Origin: Ophthalmolycus amberensis
Taxonomy: Eukaryota > Chordata > Actinopteri > Perciformes > Zoarcidae
NCBI GenBank assembly: GCA_024529925.1
Contig: JAFEUB010000719.1
Location: 377,369-441,368 of the forward strand
Length of the DNA stretch: 64,000 nt
Direction of reading: 5' to 3'
Below are positions 11,201 to 22,400 of the stretch, piece by piece. Under the pieces are notes generated by a model. That model did no database searches, was not told where the DNA came from, and saw only the letters and a program-made list of their open reading frames with translations. Position 1 is the stretch's first letter, and each line of letters opens with the position of its first letter. The translations under genes were made by a program, and so were the position numbers.

Positions 11201-14200
11201 ACAATCTGCCACTCACCTCATCCATAATCGGCTCTCCAACCTCCTCACACCAATCGAGCCTCCTTAAGTGCCAACAGGTGCCTGCAAACACACATTTCAA
11301 CGACCAGATCGTCCTCAAAAGTACAACAGCAAAATGTCTGTTTGATTACAGTTTTACAAAAGCAGAGATAATCTTGGTGAAGAGCAATTCACAAACACTA
11401 ACTCTACATGCAAGTTACATACAGTACAAAATAACAGAATGCATTGATGTAGTTTTACCATCAAGTCCAACAGCCTCCAGCATTGCCTTTAGACACTGCA
11501 AATAGCAAAAGATCATATTTTTTTTAAGTACATATACATGTAACGTAAGCACATAACGTTTCACACATTACGTTTCACACACCTCTTTGACGGTACACGT
11601 TTTCTCCACCATGATATCAATCTCCATGCCAGCAGAGGGTGCCGAGCCCACAGAGAAGTGCAAGAAAAGCTGCAAAGCAAAGAGAAAATCTTACATCACA
11701 AACATCAATCAAGCACTTTAAAACGCTCGTAACTCTTCGTCTCATTTGGTTGTACACTGGAGGATAGGTTTACTGGTACTTAAAGGTTCTGTAACATTCA
11801 CCTGTGCAGCTGCAGTTACAAAGGATTTATTGAAGGTTTCAAATTTTTAAAAAAGACACACCTGTGATGCCTTGGGGGCATTTCCCGGACAGAGAGTCAG
11901 TGTGGTCATGAGTCGCACCCCTGCATCCCGAACACTCAGCTCTTCACACACTGTCAGGTAGACCAGGGTGAGACAAACACAAGAGCACTTAGTAAATGTG
12001 TTCCAAACTTCAAACACAGATGATGAGAAGAAAAATTACAAGCAGGGGGAGTACCTTTTAAACATTTTATGAGGGGCAGTGTAAAGGAATGCCCGTCTTA
12101 ATATTTTGTGAAAATGAGGGGATTTCCAGCTCTAAGATATCTGCACCATTAAAATCATTGCTACCCTCAGGGAACAAACGACACGGTACCTGGAGGAAGG
12201 AGTTTCCCTGTGCAGTCCACATGCCTCAGACAGTACTGTGCACCTGGTCAGTGAGACAAACCACAACAGCTCATTTAAGTATTAATGTATACTTACAGTA
12301 GATAAAAATGTAAGAATCCAAACTCAAATACAAATCTGGTGATTGCCTGAACAGTAGCATAGATAAAAATGTTACCTGAAGAAACTTTTCACAGTCATTA
12401 ATAAGCACATTATATAGTTATCATTTATCAATATCTATATTAGCCAGATATAGTTATGCAACACTGAGAATCTTGCCTGCGAGTTGCTCCTGTAGCTGCA
12501 GCTCCTCTATGGCCCTCTGTTTCACCTCACACAGCAGCTGTAAGAGAGAGATGCATTAGACTACTACATTATTGGAAGAAAGAACAATGTGGTGCTTAAA
12601 TGCAGCGATAAAGAGTCTAACCAGATAGATAAATAAAAATAAAAACTCAATGACCATATTCCCTGTAGCTGGAACTTTGATCTTCTTCCTCTCCTCTTCT
12701 TTCTCCCCCTCTCCTCCTCCTCCCCCTTCATGTGGTCCAAACTCCACCTGGAGCCAGCGGCAGTCCGACGGTGTGGTCACAGTGACGACGTCTCCGTTTA
12801 GAGCGAACATGCTGAGCAAAGTTAAGAGGACGGTAGTAAAAACACACAGAAAGAAAACACACACACACACACATACTGCAGAGGCTTGTACCTGCTGTCG
12901 AAGGACTGTGGCTCCAGCACCAACAGCGCATCTCCGTCTTTCAGCGACAGCTCCTTGAGCGTCCGTTGCATGTCACCGGGGGGGAACACCCTCCATCCAC
13001 TTGCCCCTCCTCCCTCTCCTGTCCCCTGCTCTTCCCTCTTTCCTCCCTTATGCTCCTGGCACAGCAGACTCTCCTCCGGCTCCCCTAGTGCCTCCCTCAC
13101 CTCCCCGAGAGTCGAAGCACCTGCAAACCCTCTGGCCTCCCTTTTAAGCCCTGGCCCCCCATTTTCAAAACCTCCTCCTTCCTCCACAGACTCCAACCCA
13201 TCCCCCTCCTCCAGATCCCCATCTTCCCCGAAATTGGGACGGACTACATTCAGCAGCACCGGCTCCCACTCGGCTCCAGTTAGGACAGTCGCTCCACACA
13301 CCTGAAGGGATAAAAACCAGTGCACAAGTCGGACACTCGGGATCTTGTCAAGTGACCATGCTTACTAAACACATATTGTGATTGCAGAGAATGTGTTGTA
13401 CTCACCTCTCTGCCGTTCCACACAAACAGGTCAGAGTTCGTACAAATGCCTGCACTATACAGGGAGACATTGTCGTCTGCAAAGACAACCGCACCCAGAA
13501 TGTTTGTTACAAACTGTTTAAAACTTCTTTTACCTTCTTGAGGTTTTTTTTGCATGTCAGTGTCTCACCTGTTAAAGTATTGTAGAGGTGTAGCCCTGCA
13601 GGAAGACTCCTGGCCACAGTCAGAGCCATATCCCCCTCCCAGAGTTCCTGCTTCTATAATAAACAGATGCACAAGACATGAGCTTATTCCATCATTCTTT
13701 TCGGCGTTTTAAAAAACACAACAGCTAGTCTTTTTGGAAATGGAGTTACCTGATAAATATCCAATCGAAGATCTCCCACGGTCTTTCTGCGGTCAAAAGT
13801 CAGAGTGGTGCTCCCGTTCTGCTCTTTGCTGATTGGTTGCAGGGCTCCATATTCTAGCCTGTACGAGGGTGCCAGATGGAGACGCAGCACCACGGTGTTA
13901 CTCGTGGCGTCAAACTCCTCGCTGTAAGAGAAACAATGGAGAATAATAATTTGCATGAGAAAACTATTTTTAATATAACCTTCTTCAATTTCTGGGTTTT
14001 GATCTTCACAGATTACATATTTTTAGCTTCCGCTGAAATGTCTCACTCGTAAGTCAAGAACCGTCAGAACCTGCCTATGTAATAATCGTGTAATATGTGG
14101 TTTTACCGCATTTTCTGCATCTTGATGTTCTCTTCCTGAGCCATCTGGATGAGGTTAAGAGGAATCTTATATTGGGGATTGTTCAGAGCTGCAGATGTAG

Positions 14201-17200
14201 AAACACATTGATACATATTAGTCGTCTACTTACTTCATATACTGTGTACTTGATGTCAAAACTATAAATTTAATTAAAGATGAACACATTTGTTGTTTTA
14301 TTGAATCAAATCACACACACCACTTAACTTTTTCTCCTCTTTCTTTGATCTTATCTTCCAATAAAAATGGTGTCCATTACCTTCACTGGGCCTGTGCAGC
14401 TGTGTTTTTCTGTAGAACAGCATGTATGCGCTCTCTTTGCCCTGGAACTGCTTCTCTATGTCAGACTCCCTGATGGAAGTCACCGTGGAGTCGTTCAGAT
14501 CAAACCAGTGGCTGCCCTGCTGACAGATGGTAAGAAACACTGAGAAACACTCAAAGTAATCACAAGAAGTGTCCACCAGGAACCGAGACATAAAACTGAA
14601 TTAAGTTGCTGTATTTTTTCACAATGTCATTTTAGAACTTTAACTTGCTTTAATACCTTTTGTTCCGGCTCTGACTTCTGGTCTAGTTCTGGCTGCTGTT
14701 CAGCAGCTCTGGGGTCTGAAGGTGTTGAAGGATCAGAGTTAGTCGTCTGCTTTGCTGGGTCGGGGGGCTCGGTCACAGGGCTTGACGGGTTTGCAATCGC
14801 CTTCAGTGCCACTCGAGTACCATTAGACACCAACATGAAAGCATCATTGTGGGACTGCAGGAACTACACCAGAAGAGGAAAAGAAAGTCAAGAAATTGCA
14901 CTGGAAACAAACTATTTTCTGGTATAAGACAAATATTGATACGAGCCCCAAAGAACACCAGCAATCATTAAAGAAAACATAAGAATATCATAAAAACAAA
15001 GTACCTTTCCTATGGGGCCATAGTGTTTTCTAAACTTTTTGCTCCAGGAAGAACCAATCTTATCCATGAGTTTCTGTCCCAACTGGTCTGTCAGGACACT
15101 CTTTGATGGCTCCTAGTGGACAACATATGAACAGCACCTAATTAATTAACTGGCTGTCCTACCGAGTCAACAAAGAACAAACTATGAACAACACAGAACT
15201 CAGACGAAGGAAGCGTCGCTTCACCTGGGCAATAATAGCAGTGATGACAGACAAAGGGTCGTCTTCTTGTAGTATTGGCTCACACGTTGGCTTGACTTCC
15301 TCCGTGACTTTCTTCTGAGTCTTGGGTTTGCATTCCTCCTCCTGACAAGCAAACACAGAGATGATGCCTTTCCTAATGCACACGTTCAAAAGCTTGCCGG
15401 TTGTGATCACTTTTCAACATTGCTGACAGTAATGCACATCTGAAAAAGCTGCCACTCCGAGTATTAGTCGTAAAACTAATGACTCATTTATATATTTCTT
15501 ATCCTCCTGTTTGCTCGTCTGCTTTTCTCACCGGTGGCTCCCATTGGCCAAGCTGGTCAATGTCCCTGATATAAACATGGTAATGGCCCCCATAGCAGCC
15601 TCCCTTATGGATGATCACAGAGAACAGCTCGTAGCAGTAATCAGAGTCATCTGCGTCAGTCTGCAGGAGAGGAAGACATAGTAGTTAACTTATCAAGACA
15701 ACTTGGTGTATCAAAACCTTCCTGGATGATGTTGAGAGTAAGCTCCGTCAGGTACCTCTTCACAAAATGGCAGTAGGTTGATGGTGAAGGGGAAACTGTA
15801 GCGTCCCGTCTCCTTGTATCGCTCACATTTGGCAAAGTCAAAGCTGAATCTCAGCAGGGAGATGGTCATGAATGGAGGAAGCTTCTTCAGCTTGGCAGAC
15901 TGAATAAAAGCAAAGGAAGGTGAGAAACAGCACAAAAATGCAATATTTTTTATGTGAACAAGGAAACAAAGTCAATACAAAGAAGCTTTTAACATGTTTA
16001 GTTGGAATAATCCTTTCTACTCAATTGTTTGATGTAAGGCTTAATCAGAAGAGAAAGAACAGGTTTAACGTCTCGTCAGGTTCGCTGTATTTTAACCGTT
16101 GTTATTGTGTTGACACAGTCTGAAAGCTGGCACTAACCTTGGCAGCAGTGACCAGCATGTCGCACTGTGCACAGCGGTACAGGTTATTGCCCTCAAACAT
16201 CTCTTCCTCCACAAACATGTTCCACAAAGCCTCTTCCAGGCTAGACACACCACAAACACACACAGTCAGGTCCAGGAAGTCCTCCTAAAGAAGGCCCAAA
16301 AAAACAGGTATTTGTCTTAGCATTTAGTCGTGAGATATATTCCACCAAAACAACTCCAATAACATCAGTCTTCCTAAATGGAGCCACGTCAAAGAGGCAG
16401 AGAAACCCTGTACATGTGGACACACACCTGTCTCTGGCTGACGTTCCCACACTCCTTGCAGACAATACTGTTGACAATGGTCCCGTGATACAGCTGGTGG
16501 ATAAATGTACTCCCAGTGGTGCCCACAAGAGAGTGCTCCAACGCACTGAACAGAATCCTGTTCAGCTCCTGCACATCATGCTGATTTGTTCCCTGAGAAA
16601 AACAAAAGACAAGAAGGTTTAAGTTAGGGACAAAAGTCCCAGTTACATTATATGAACTAACAGTACTACATACTATATTGCACTTTTCAAAAAGACAGGT
16701 TTTTCTAGAGATCGTTTTCCAGAAAAATACAAGAATGTTGAAATCATTTTCCAGGACATTTGACCCGTTCTCTCGTTGGAAAATGTGTCGATTGTCCAGG
16801 TTTTCCAGGACGCGTGGGAACCCTGATGGATCGCTTTTGTCCTATTATTGAAGAAATCAATCTATTTCACTGTTAAAGAGAAACACAGAAATATACAAGA
16901 CTTATACAGATGAACAAACTTCACTGAAGCAGTAAAATGGTTCTCTCTTTCTTCTAGCTGTTATCAGCCTTCTATCAGCTCCAGATCCTGTTTAAATCAC
17001 ATGACTGTGTGGACAGTCTTGACCTGGAAAAGGTGGTTTTGTATGTCATGCGGCAAATGTCGTGGGTCTGCCTTTGAGGCTGGAAGGTAAATCAATCAGT
17101 GAAATAAGAAGTGTAACCCGAGCCTCTCTTTCTCCTCTCCACCGTCAACGATAACGGACACAGACCTCGCTGCTGTTCCAGCCGAAACTGTTGGTGAGGT

Positions 17201-17728
17201 TGGCGGTGGAGGCGCTCTGCTGGTCCACCAACAGCAGACTGGCAAACAGTTTCTGTAACTCCAGCGGGATCACTCTGACCTGGGGAGAAAAGAAAGCAAA
17301 ACATGCGTTTACACTTCACAAATACACAAAAGACATTACATCTTTGGTTACAGCTACAAGCAACTTACTTTGGCGCCTGGATCTTCTTTGTCTTCCAGAC
17401 ATCCTAATTCCGCTGCTCCCAAACTGAACAGCTCCTCTGAAGAGACACATGCAGCAAACAGTCAATAACTGTCCTCTGGTTGAGTACTGCACCGGCTCTC
17501 CTAAAATAAATGTGTCAGAGATCTGGCCTCACCTCTGAACTCTGGGGTGAACAGCAGCGTCTGGAGCAGAGAGTTGAGGTAGCAGGTCCCCCCTTGGTTC
17601 TTTATGCCGCACAGATTGCTTCTTCCTCGGGGCGGAGTTGGCTCGTCTCCCCCCTTCGCAACTCTCCCCCTGGAGGAAGTCGAAGAGAAGCCTTCCTCCT
17701 CCTCTTCCTCGAAAAGATTCCCAAACAT
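8294..17728 (-). CDS. usp40: Ubiquitin carboxyl-terminal hydrolase 40
   Basis: Cysteine-protease deubiquitinase with a C-terminal chain of ubiquitin-like modules. There are 31 coding exons totalling 3879 nt (1292 residues; human about 1235): 17533-17728, 17369-17436, 17166-17279, 16428-16592, 16138-16284, 15756-15899, 15532-15660, 15225-15341, 15005-15112, 14657-14863, 14381-14519, 14107-14188, 13750-13921, 13569-13653, 13406-13476, 12892-13301, 12655-12811, 12477-12537, 12190-12243, 11862-11950, 11583-11669, 11459-11495, 11217-11281, 11034-11108, 10732-10941, 10352-10470, 10164-10229, 9844-10054, 8799-8894, 8609-8703, 8294-8396. Catalytic Cys49 lies in GIKNQGGTCYLNSLLQ and catalytic His304 in GGCYGGHYHVYI, so the core looks active. 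Zinc-ligand-like Cys pairs (CKEC, CAQC) lie in exons 4-5. The C-terminus ALSINVGVFK matches the family ending. The acceptor of the last exon is ambiguous; 8396 keeps the frame. The ATG at 17728 has A at -3. Confidence 0.95.
8970..9809. mobile_element. Non-autonomous hAT-type element in a usp40 intron
   Basis: 840 bp element bounded by terminal inverted repeats TAGGGCTGGGCG at both ends (right end read on the - strand). It is flanked by an exact 8 bp direct repeat GTTCCTCC at 8962-8969 and 9810-9817. An 8 bp target duplication and TIRs starting TAGGG are hallmarks of the hAT superfamily. The ends continue into GGTATA/CGCTATACCGG. No transposase frame is present, so the element would depend on another copy for movement. 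It lies in the intron between usp40 exons 28 and 29, 34 bp from the exon 28 donor. The exact duplication suggests a fairly young insertion. Confidence 0.88.
12244..12476 (-). other. usp40: GC-AG intron of usp40
   Basis: The donor of exon 18 reads GCAG|gcaagatt. No in-frame GT donor joins the conserved flanking codons (…QLAG / AQYCLRHV…). AG|GCAAG is the usual context for GC donors, which U2 spliceosomes use. The join keeps the phase of all 31 exons. Confidence 0.75.
15532..17728 (-). other. usp40: usp40 catalytic (USP) domain exons 1-7
   Basis: Exons 1-7 encode the papain-like USP fold: Cys box in exon 1, fingers region with CxxC pairs in exons 4-5, the segment KLPPFMTISLLRFSFDF in exon 6, and His box in exon 7. 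The remaining 24 exons form ubiquitin-like modules and acidic linkers. One linker in exon 16 (12892-13301) is rich in Glu/Gly. Confidence 0.85.
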
Positions 17729-17874
17729 GCTGTTTGAGTGATTTACTCGGGTTTCTCTTGAGTTTTGCTCGAGCTATGCCGCGTAGTAAATCATGTGTTG
17801 TCACTCTGGTTTGCCCTCTTGCTATCTCATCTTGGTCTTGCCGAGTTCTCTGTTGACAATGGCCGGGCTGACTC
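17729..17874 (-). other. usp40: usp40 5' UTR (second exon) with two short uORFs
   Basis: The sequence upstream of the usp40 ATG runs to a plausible acceptor (ttatttcag) at 17875. It contains two upstream ATGs that open and close before the main start: 17822-17830 (Met-Arg-stop) and 17774-17794 (six codons). Exon limits are inferred from splice-site sequence only. Confidence 0.45.
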
Positions 17875-18122
17875 TGAAATAAGAAGACTTCACGGGGCTA
17901 AACATAGCGACTATTACCGGATGTAGCATGTATGCGTTGGACTTCCAGTTATGTCGGCGAGAAAGTTCAACGTTAGCTAGCTTAACGCAATAACAATCGC
18001 AAATCAATCGCAGTCCCGTCACTGAGTAGCAGCTTGACGGCACACCGAAAATGACACAAACCCAGGCTGTCGGTAATGTTAACGGTCAGTGTCACCACGA
18101 CGGGGAAATGGCGTCTTCTTAC

Positions 18123-18235
18123 CAAAACTCTAACGACTTCTGACACTGGCTATTCCTTCCTCTGTCCGTCTTAAAACAGATAACAAACAAGGCGTAAATA
18201 GAAATACCGTCGGTGAACTGTAGGCAGCCATGTTT
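18123..18235 (-). other. usp40: Candidate usp40 non-coding first exon
   Basis: A - strand donor TTTTG|gtaaga at 18122 would splice to the acceptor at 17875. The upstream limit and the transcription start are not visible directly; 18235 is a guess. There is no TATA box nearby, as is usual for housekeeping genes. Confidence 0.35.
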
Positions 18236-19490
18236 TTTTCTGCAGAAAAGGGAGCGGTGCATTGTGGTACTTGTAGTATTACACCTGGGTAACGCGTATA
18301 CTCAAAATAATAACGGTTGATAGTTTCATTACTTGGCCTATGAGTATAAACATCATTAGTCATGCTTGTTTAAATTCCTGTAATGTACTGCCCCTTTATG
18401 ACACAGCCATAAAAAAATATGTTCATATCTTTATCTAATTTGTATAGCAATAAAAACTGCATTTCCGACAAGTCTAGTCTTGAAGTTATGGGGCTTGTAG
18501 TATTCTGTAGCAAACCATGGAACAATACATATTTACGATTGATAGTGTTTACAAAGGATGGCAGTTATGTGCCCATGGCCATGCATACCAATCAAACACC
18601 TCACCAGGATTTTGATTAACCACAAAATGACTTACTAGTTTGCCACCCTAAATGCTCCAAATGAACATAGCTGAAGTTCAGCCATTGCACAAACTGTTGT
18701 CTTGCATACAAACATATTAAATCTGGTTTATTGTAATTTCAATATAATTATCTTAAATATAATTCATACAATGAGTGAATGAATGAAACAATCACTCAAT
18801 CTTTTGAGAACACACATTCCAGTTAATGTTAATAATCATCAATATTAAATGTTTTTACAGAAAATTAGAAATCTAACAGAAGCTCACTCTCTACTTTACT
18901 TTACTCAAAGCACACAAATAGAAAGATATATTCCCATAAAGGTCTTGAACTCGCGACATTTGTGTAAAAATGAGGTAAATCAATTATTAACCTAGCGCTG
19001 ACTATTGATAGTGTGGGCTAAATGTATGCAGGGCTGGTCATTAAACAAATTTTTCCTGAAATTTTCTAATTACATAACACCATTCTCATTTTATTAATTA
19101 ATTTAACTGTTAAATTATGTTGTCTGTAATGTCTTAATTGTCTTCCTACATGTCTCCCTAAACACCTTTCAACACTTTCAAAACTTTAAGATAACCTAGG
19201 ATATAATTCTTGTAAAGAAATACTAAATCCTTTCAACATACGCCAATTTATTTTAATAGTTCTTGCCTAAAACATTCATATTTAAAGATTTTTTCTCAGA
19301 ATCACAGTCGTGACCTTAATGGTTGCTACGGCCCTGGCTGTATGTAAATTGAGAACAGGCACAGTGTTGTGAAGGCACAAACACACTCACATTTTAAATA
19401 TTATAGCAAACATTTTCTTACACAGAAACACACAGACACAAGCATAAACAGAGTGAACAAAGCTACATGCACACTCTCGTTTTTTTTTGC
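18236..19490. other. usp40-tspear intergenic region
   Basis: AT-rich, with no coding exon recognised. A - strand AATAAA at 19247-19252 is a candidate polyadenylation signal for tspear, about 240 nt past its stop. Confidence 0.45.
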
Positions 19491-22400
19491 CTAGTGTGTT
19501 TTCAGCTTAAACACTTTTGAGAGAGGTTCTTTGGCACTAGAGTAGATCAGATACGATTCTCCTTTAGAGCTAAAAAACTCCCAGTCACTGCACCCAATCG
19601 TTGGGAGCCAATGAACCGGAACAAATCCTTCATATCCCTGCCACCTAAAAACAAACAGAGAAGAGGAATCAGATGAAAGCTGTATTTGCATCTGCTTAAC
19701 AAAGGCTCTAGAGACCCAGAATTAATTTGTTCCTTGAGCATCGTCATATGTCAAAAGTGCTAGGCTTTCACTAGTCTGGCTCATAGGAGGAAAATAGATC
19801 TACATTACAACATCACTAAATTAGAGGGCAATCAGAATGGATGCATTATTTCACACTAGTGGGGGTGTTGCTGACAAGTTGAGTACCTGTAAAGAACGCT
19901 GTTGAGAGAGTAGGATTCTCCGTTGAAGGAGTTTGCGACAATCAAAAAATATTCCTCCCCGAGGCTGAAGAACTCCCAGTCCACTGCACTGGAGAGATGG
20001 GAATGTATGTGGTGATGACGAGAGGTTGAAATGGCAGCAATATCAGGTTATTACACAGAAGATGTTCTCATAATCTGTCTGTATGTACATACACCCTGGC
20101 ACATCAAAGTGTTTGCATATCTGTACCTGTAGGTAACGATATCCTGGAAGCGGACAAAGAGCTGCCCATTCATGTCCAGCTCGTAGATGGTGGAGTTGAT
20201 GGCATATTGACTTGGTCCATTGCGATGGAGTCTGTGTCCATTGGCAACAACTAAGAAGACTCTACTTCCTATTTGAAACATTTCCCAGTCTGTGGCGCAG
20301 AACGTCTAGAACATAGAGACAGAGACGCTGAAAGAAAAACAGCTGAGAAAGTAATACATGTAAAACAAATGCCAAAATTATATAATTTCACTCATATCTG
20401 GATGCTTTTACATGATTAAGTTCCACCTGCCCCAAGGTGCCTCACATCCAGCTGTGGAGTTCCCCTAAATCATCTCCTTATGATTTCTTGTGCAACTATC
20501 AATGTGTCAACACTCTCTCCTCAATTGTGGCTGTATGATTCACTATCAGCGACATGCCAAAGCACTGCTATCGCTCAAGCAAATCATGGCAAACCGCACA
20601 CCTCTATTTCTGGCCCCGTGGCCGCATGGACACACCCGTTCTTTGCTCCCCGTCTCTCTTTCATTACCCTTTTATCTCTCCCTGTTTGTGGTCCCTTCCC
20701 TTCTGTGCGTTCAGACAAGACGGTTTTCCATACTTATCTCAAAGATACAGATCTCATCAGAGGAAAATCAAAGCGCAGCTGGGGAGAAGATGAATGGTAT
20801 ATGGAAGTCATGCAGCAAAATGCTACACTAAAGTGCTATTAAGTCGACTCTACCCCCACACTCAAACAGCTTCCGGATTTACCCTGTATTGTGGTAAGGT
20901 ACCAAACTGATCTTTTTATAAAGGTCTTTTCAGGCATTTGTAAGGCAAATTCTGTATTTCTTTTGTCGTTTTATGTTCACCACATACCTTAATTGTCTGA
21001 AACACCTGGAAGCTTCCTCTGACCCAGACATAAATGACTGAGTCTACAGAGGTGGTCACTCCATCAAAGGCATTAGCCACCACCAGGAAATGGTACGGTC
21101 CCACTGTAAAGAACTCCCAGTCGTAGGCCCCTGAGGTCGGCAGCATCTGGTGAACCTCAAAAGAATTTGTCAACCTGTTCCATTTGTATATCACACTGTC
21201 TATAGTGTGATTATTATCCCCTGAAAGACAAAGAAGAAAGAGAGAGGATAAACAGGGCAGTTTGATATTTTGTGAGTGTCGTGCCAAGATTTCTGGAAGT
21301 AAACAAGTAGTCATTTCATGGATATTTAGTTTTCACCTTGTCTGTGGTTAGCCACAGCGAGATAGGTTTGTTGATTGATGTTAAAGGCCTCCCAGTCCCG
21401 TGCACAGTGGGTCTGCAGAGTCTGGAACCGCACAAACTGTTTCCTTCTTTCGCTCCACTTGTAAATCACAGAAATGTCAGTCTCTGATTCTTTCCACTTG
21501 TCTGTTCCTCCGCCAGAGTTAGAGACCACCAGAAATATCTAGATCAAAGTAACAAAACACCGTGAATATCAGCTTGATCCATGATAACCCATGTCTTCCT
21601 TTCTGTCATACCTTCTTGCCCATGCGGAAGTGTCTCCAAGCCAAAGCTCCATATGTGCTGATATTCTGGTAGAGCTGGAAACCTGTGTGGCTCCACAGAT
21701 ACACAGCTGAGCCAGAGGTTGACCTATGAGCCATTGCAGCCATCAGACCCATGCCAGCTACCTGGAACACCTAAAGATTGACGAAAAAATGCCGAAAATA
21801 AACCAAATTTCGAATAGATATAAAAGACAAAAATATTTGCGTGTAATTTAAGTGTAAGTACAGTGAGTGTCTGTAAATATTCATATTTTACAAAGCTGAA
21901 GGATACCTCGACATCATGTGTCTCTGAGCTGGTGGTGAGGACCTGGTGTTCCAACACGTAGTCAAGTCGTTTACTGATCTGAGTCGATAAGGAGATGAGA
22001 ATTTCTTCAACTTTAAACTGAATAAAAACTTGCTCGTGAGCAGATGTTTGGATGTTGGATTCTCACCCTCCAGCACGGTGACCCACACCGTACCGTCGCA
22101 GAGGTAGAGGCCTTTCCTGAGCGGATTGAACCACATCTGGCCTTGTACCAGCCCTGAGCATGACCGCTCCAACCCCACTGACACTCGCTCCTCTGTTTCT
22201 GAGAGTTCATGATCAAAACACAAAGACAAGCAGACAATCAGTTGCAAGGAAGCAGGAAAACATATATGGCATGGCTTTCACCATACAGTGTGAAAAGTAT
22301 TGTCGAATATGTCTGCAAGTTACCATAGGAAGTCCCATGGTCATGAACCTCCCTCCCCGTGACAGGCAGGTCTAAGAGAAGTGGTGGTACTGACAGAACT

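Noticed and set aside
12886..13305. Ser/Pro-rich + strand open frame of 139 codons
   Set aside because: Antisense shadow of the Glu/Gly-rich usp40 exon 16, whose complement naturally lacks stops.
16660..16826. Possible transposon remnant ending GCGTGGGAACCCTG
   Set aside because: The right end resembles some fish hAT termini, but no left end or target duplication was found in this usp40 intron.
20480..20842. Overlapping + strand open frames in all three frames
   Set aside because: They lie in tspear intron 10 in a pyrimidine-rich stretch with few stop trinucleotides; no homology and no splice partners.
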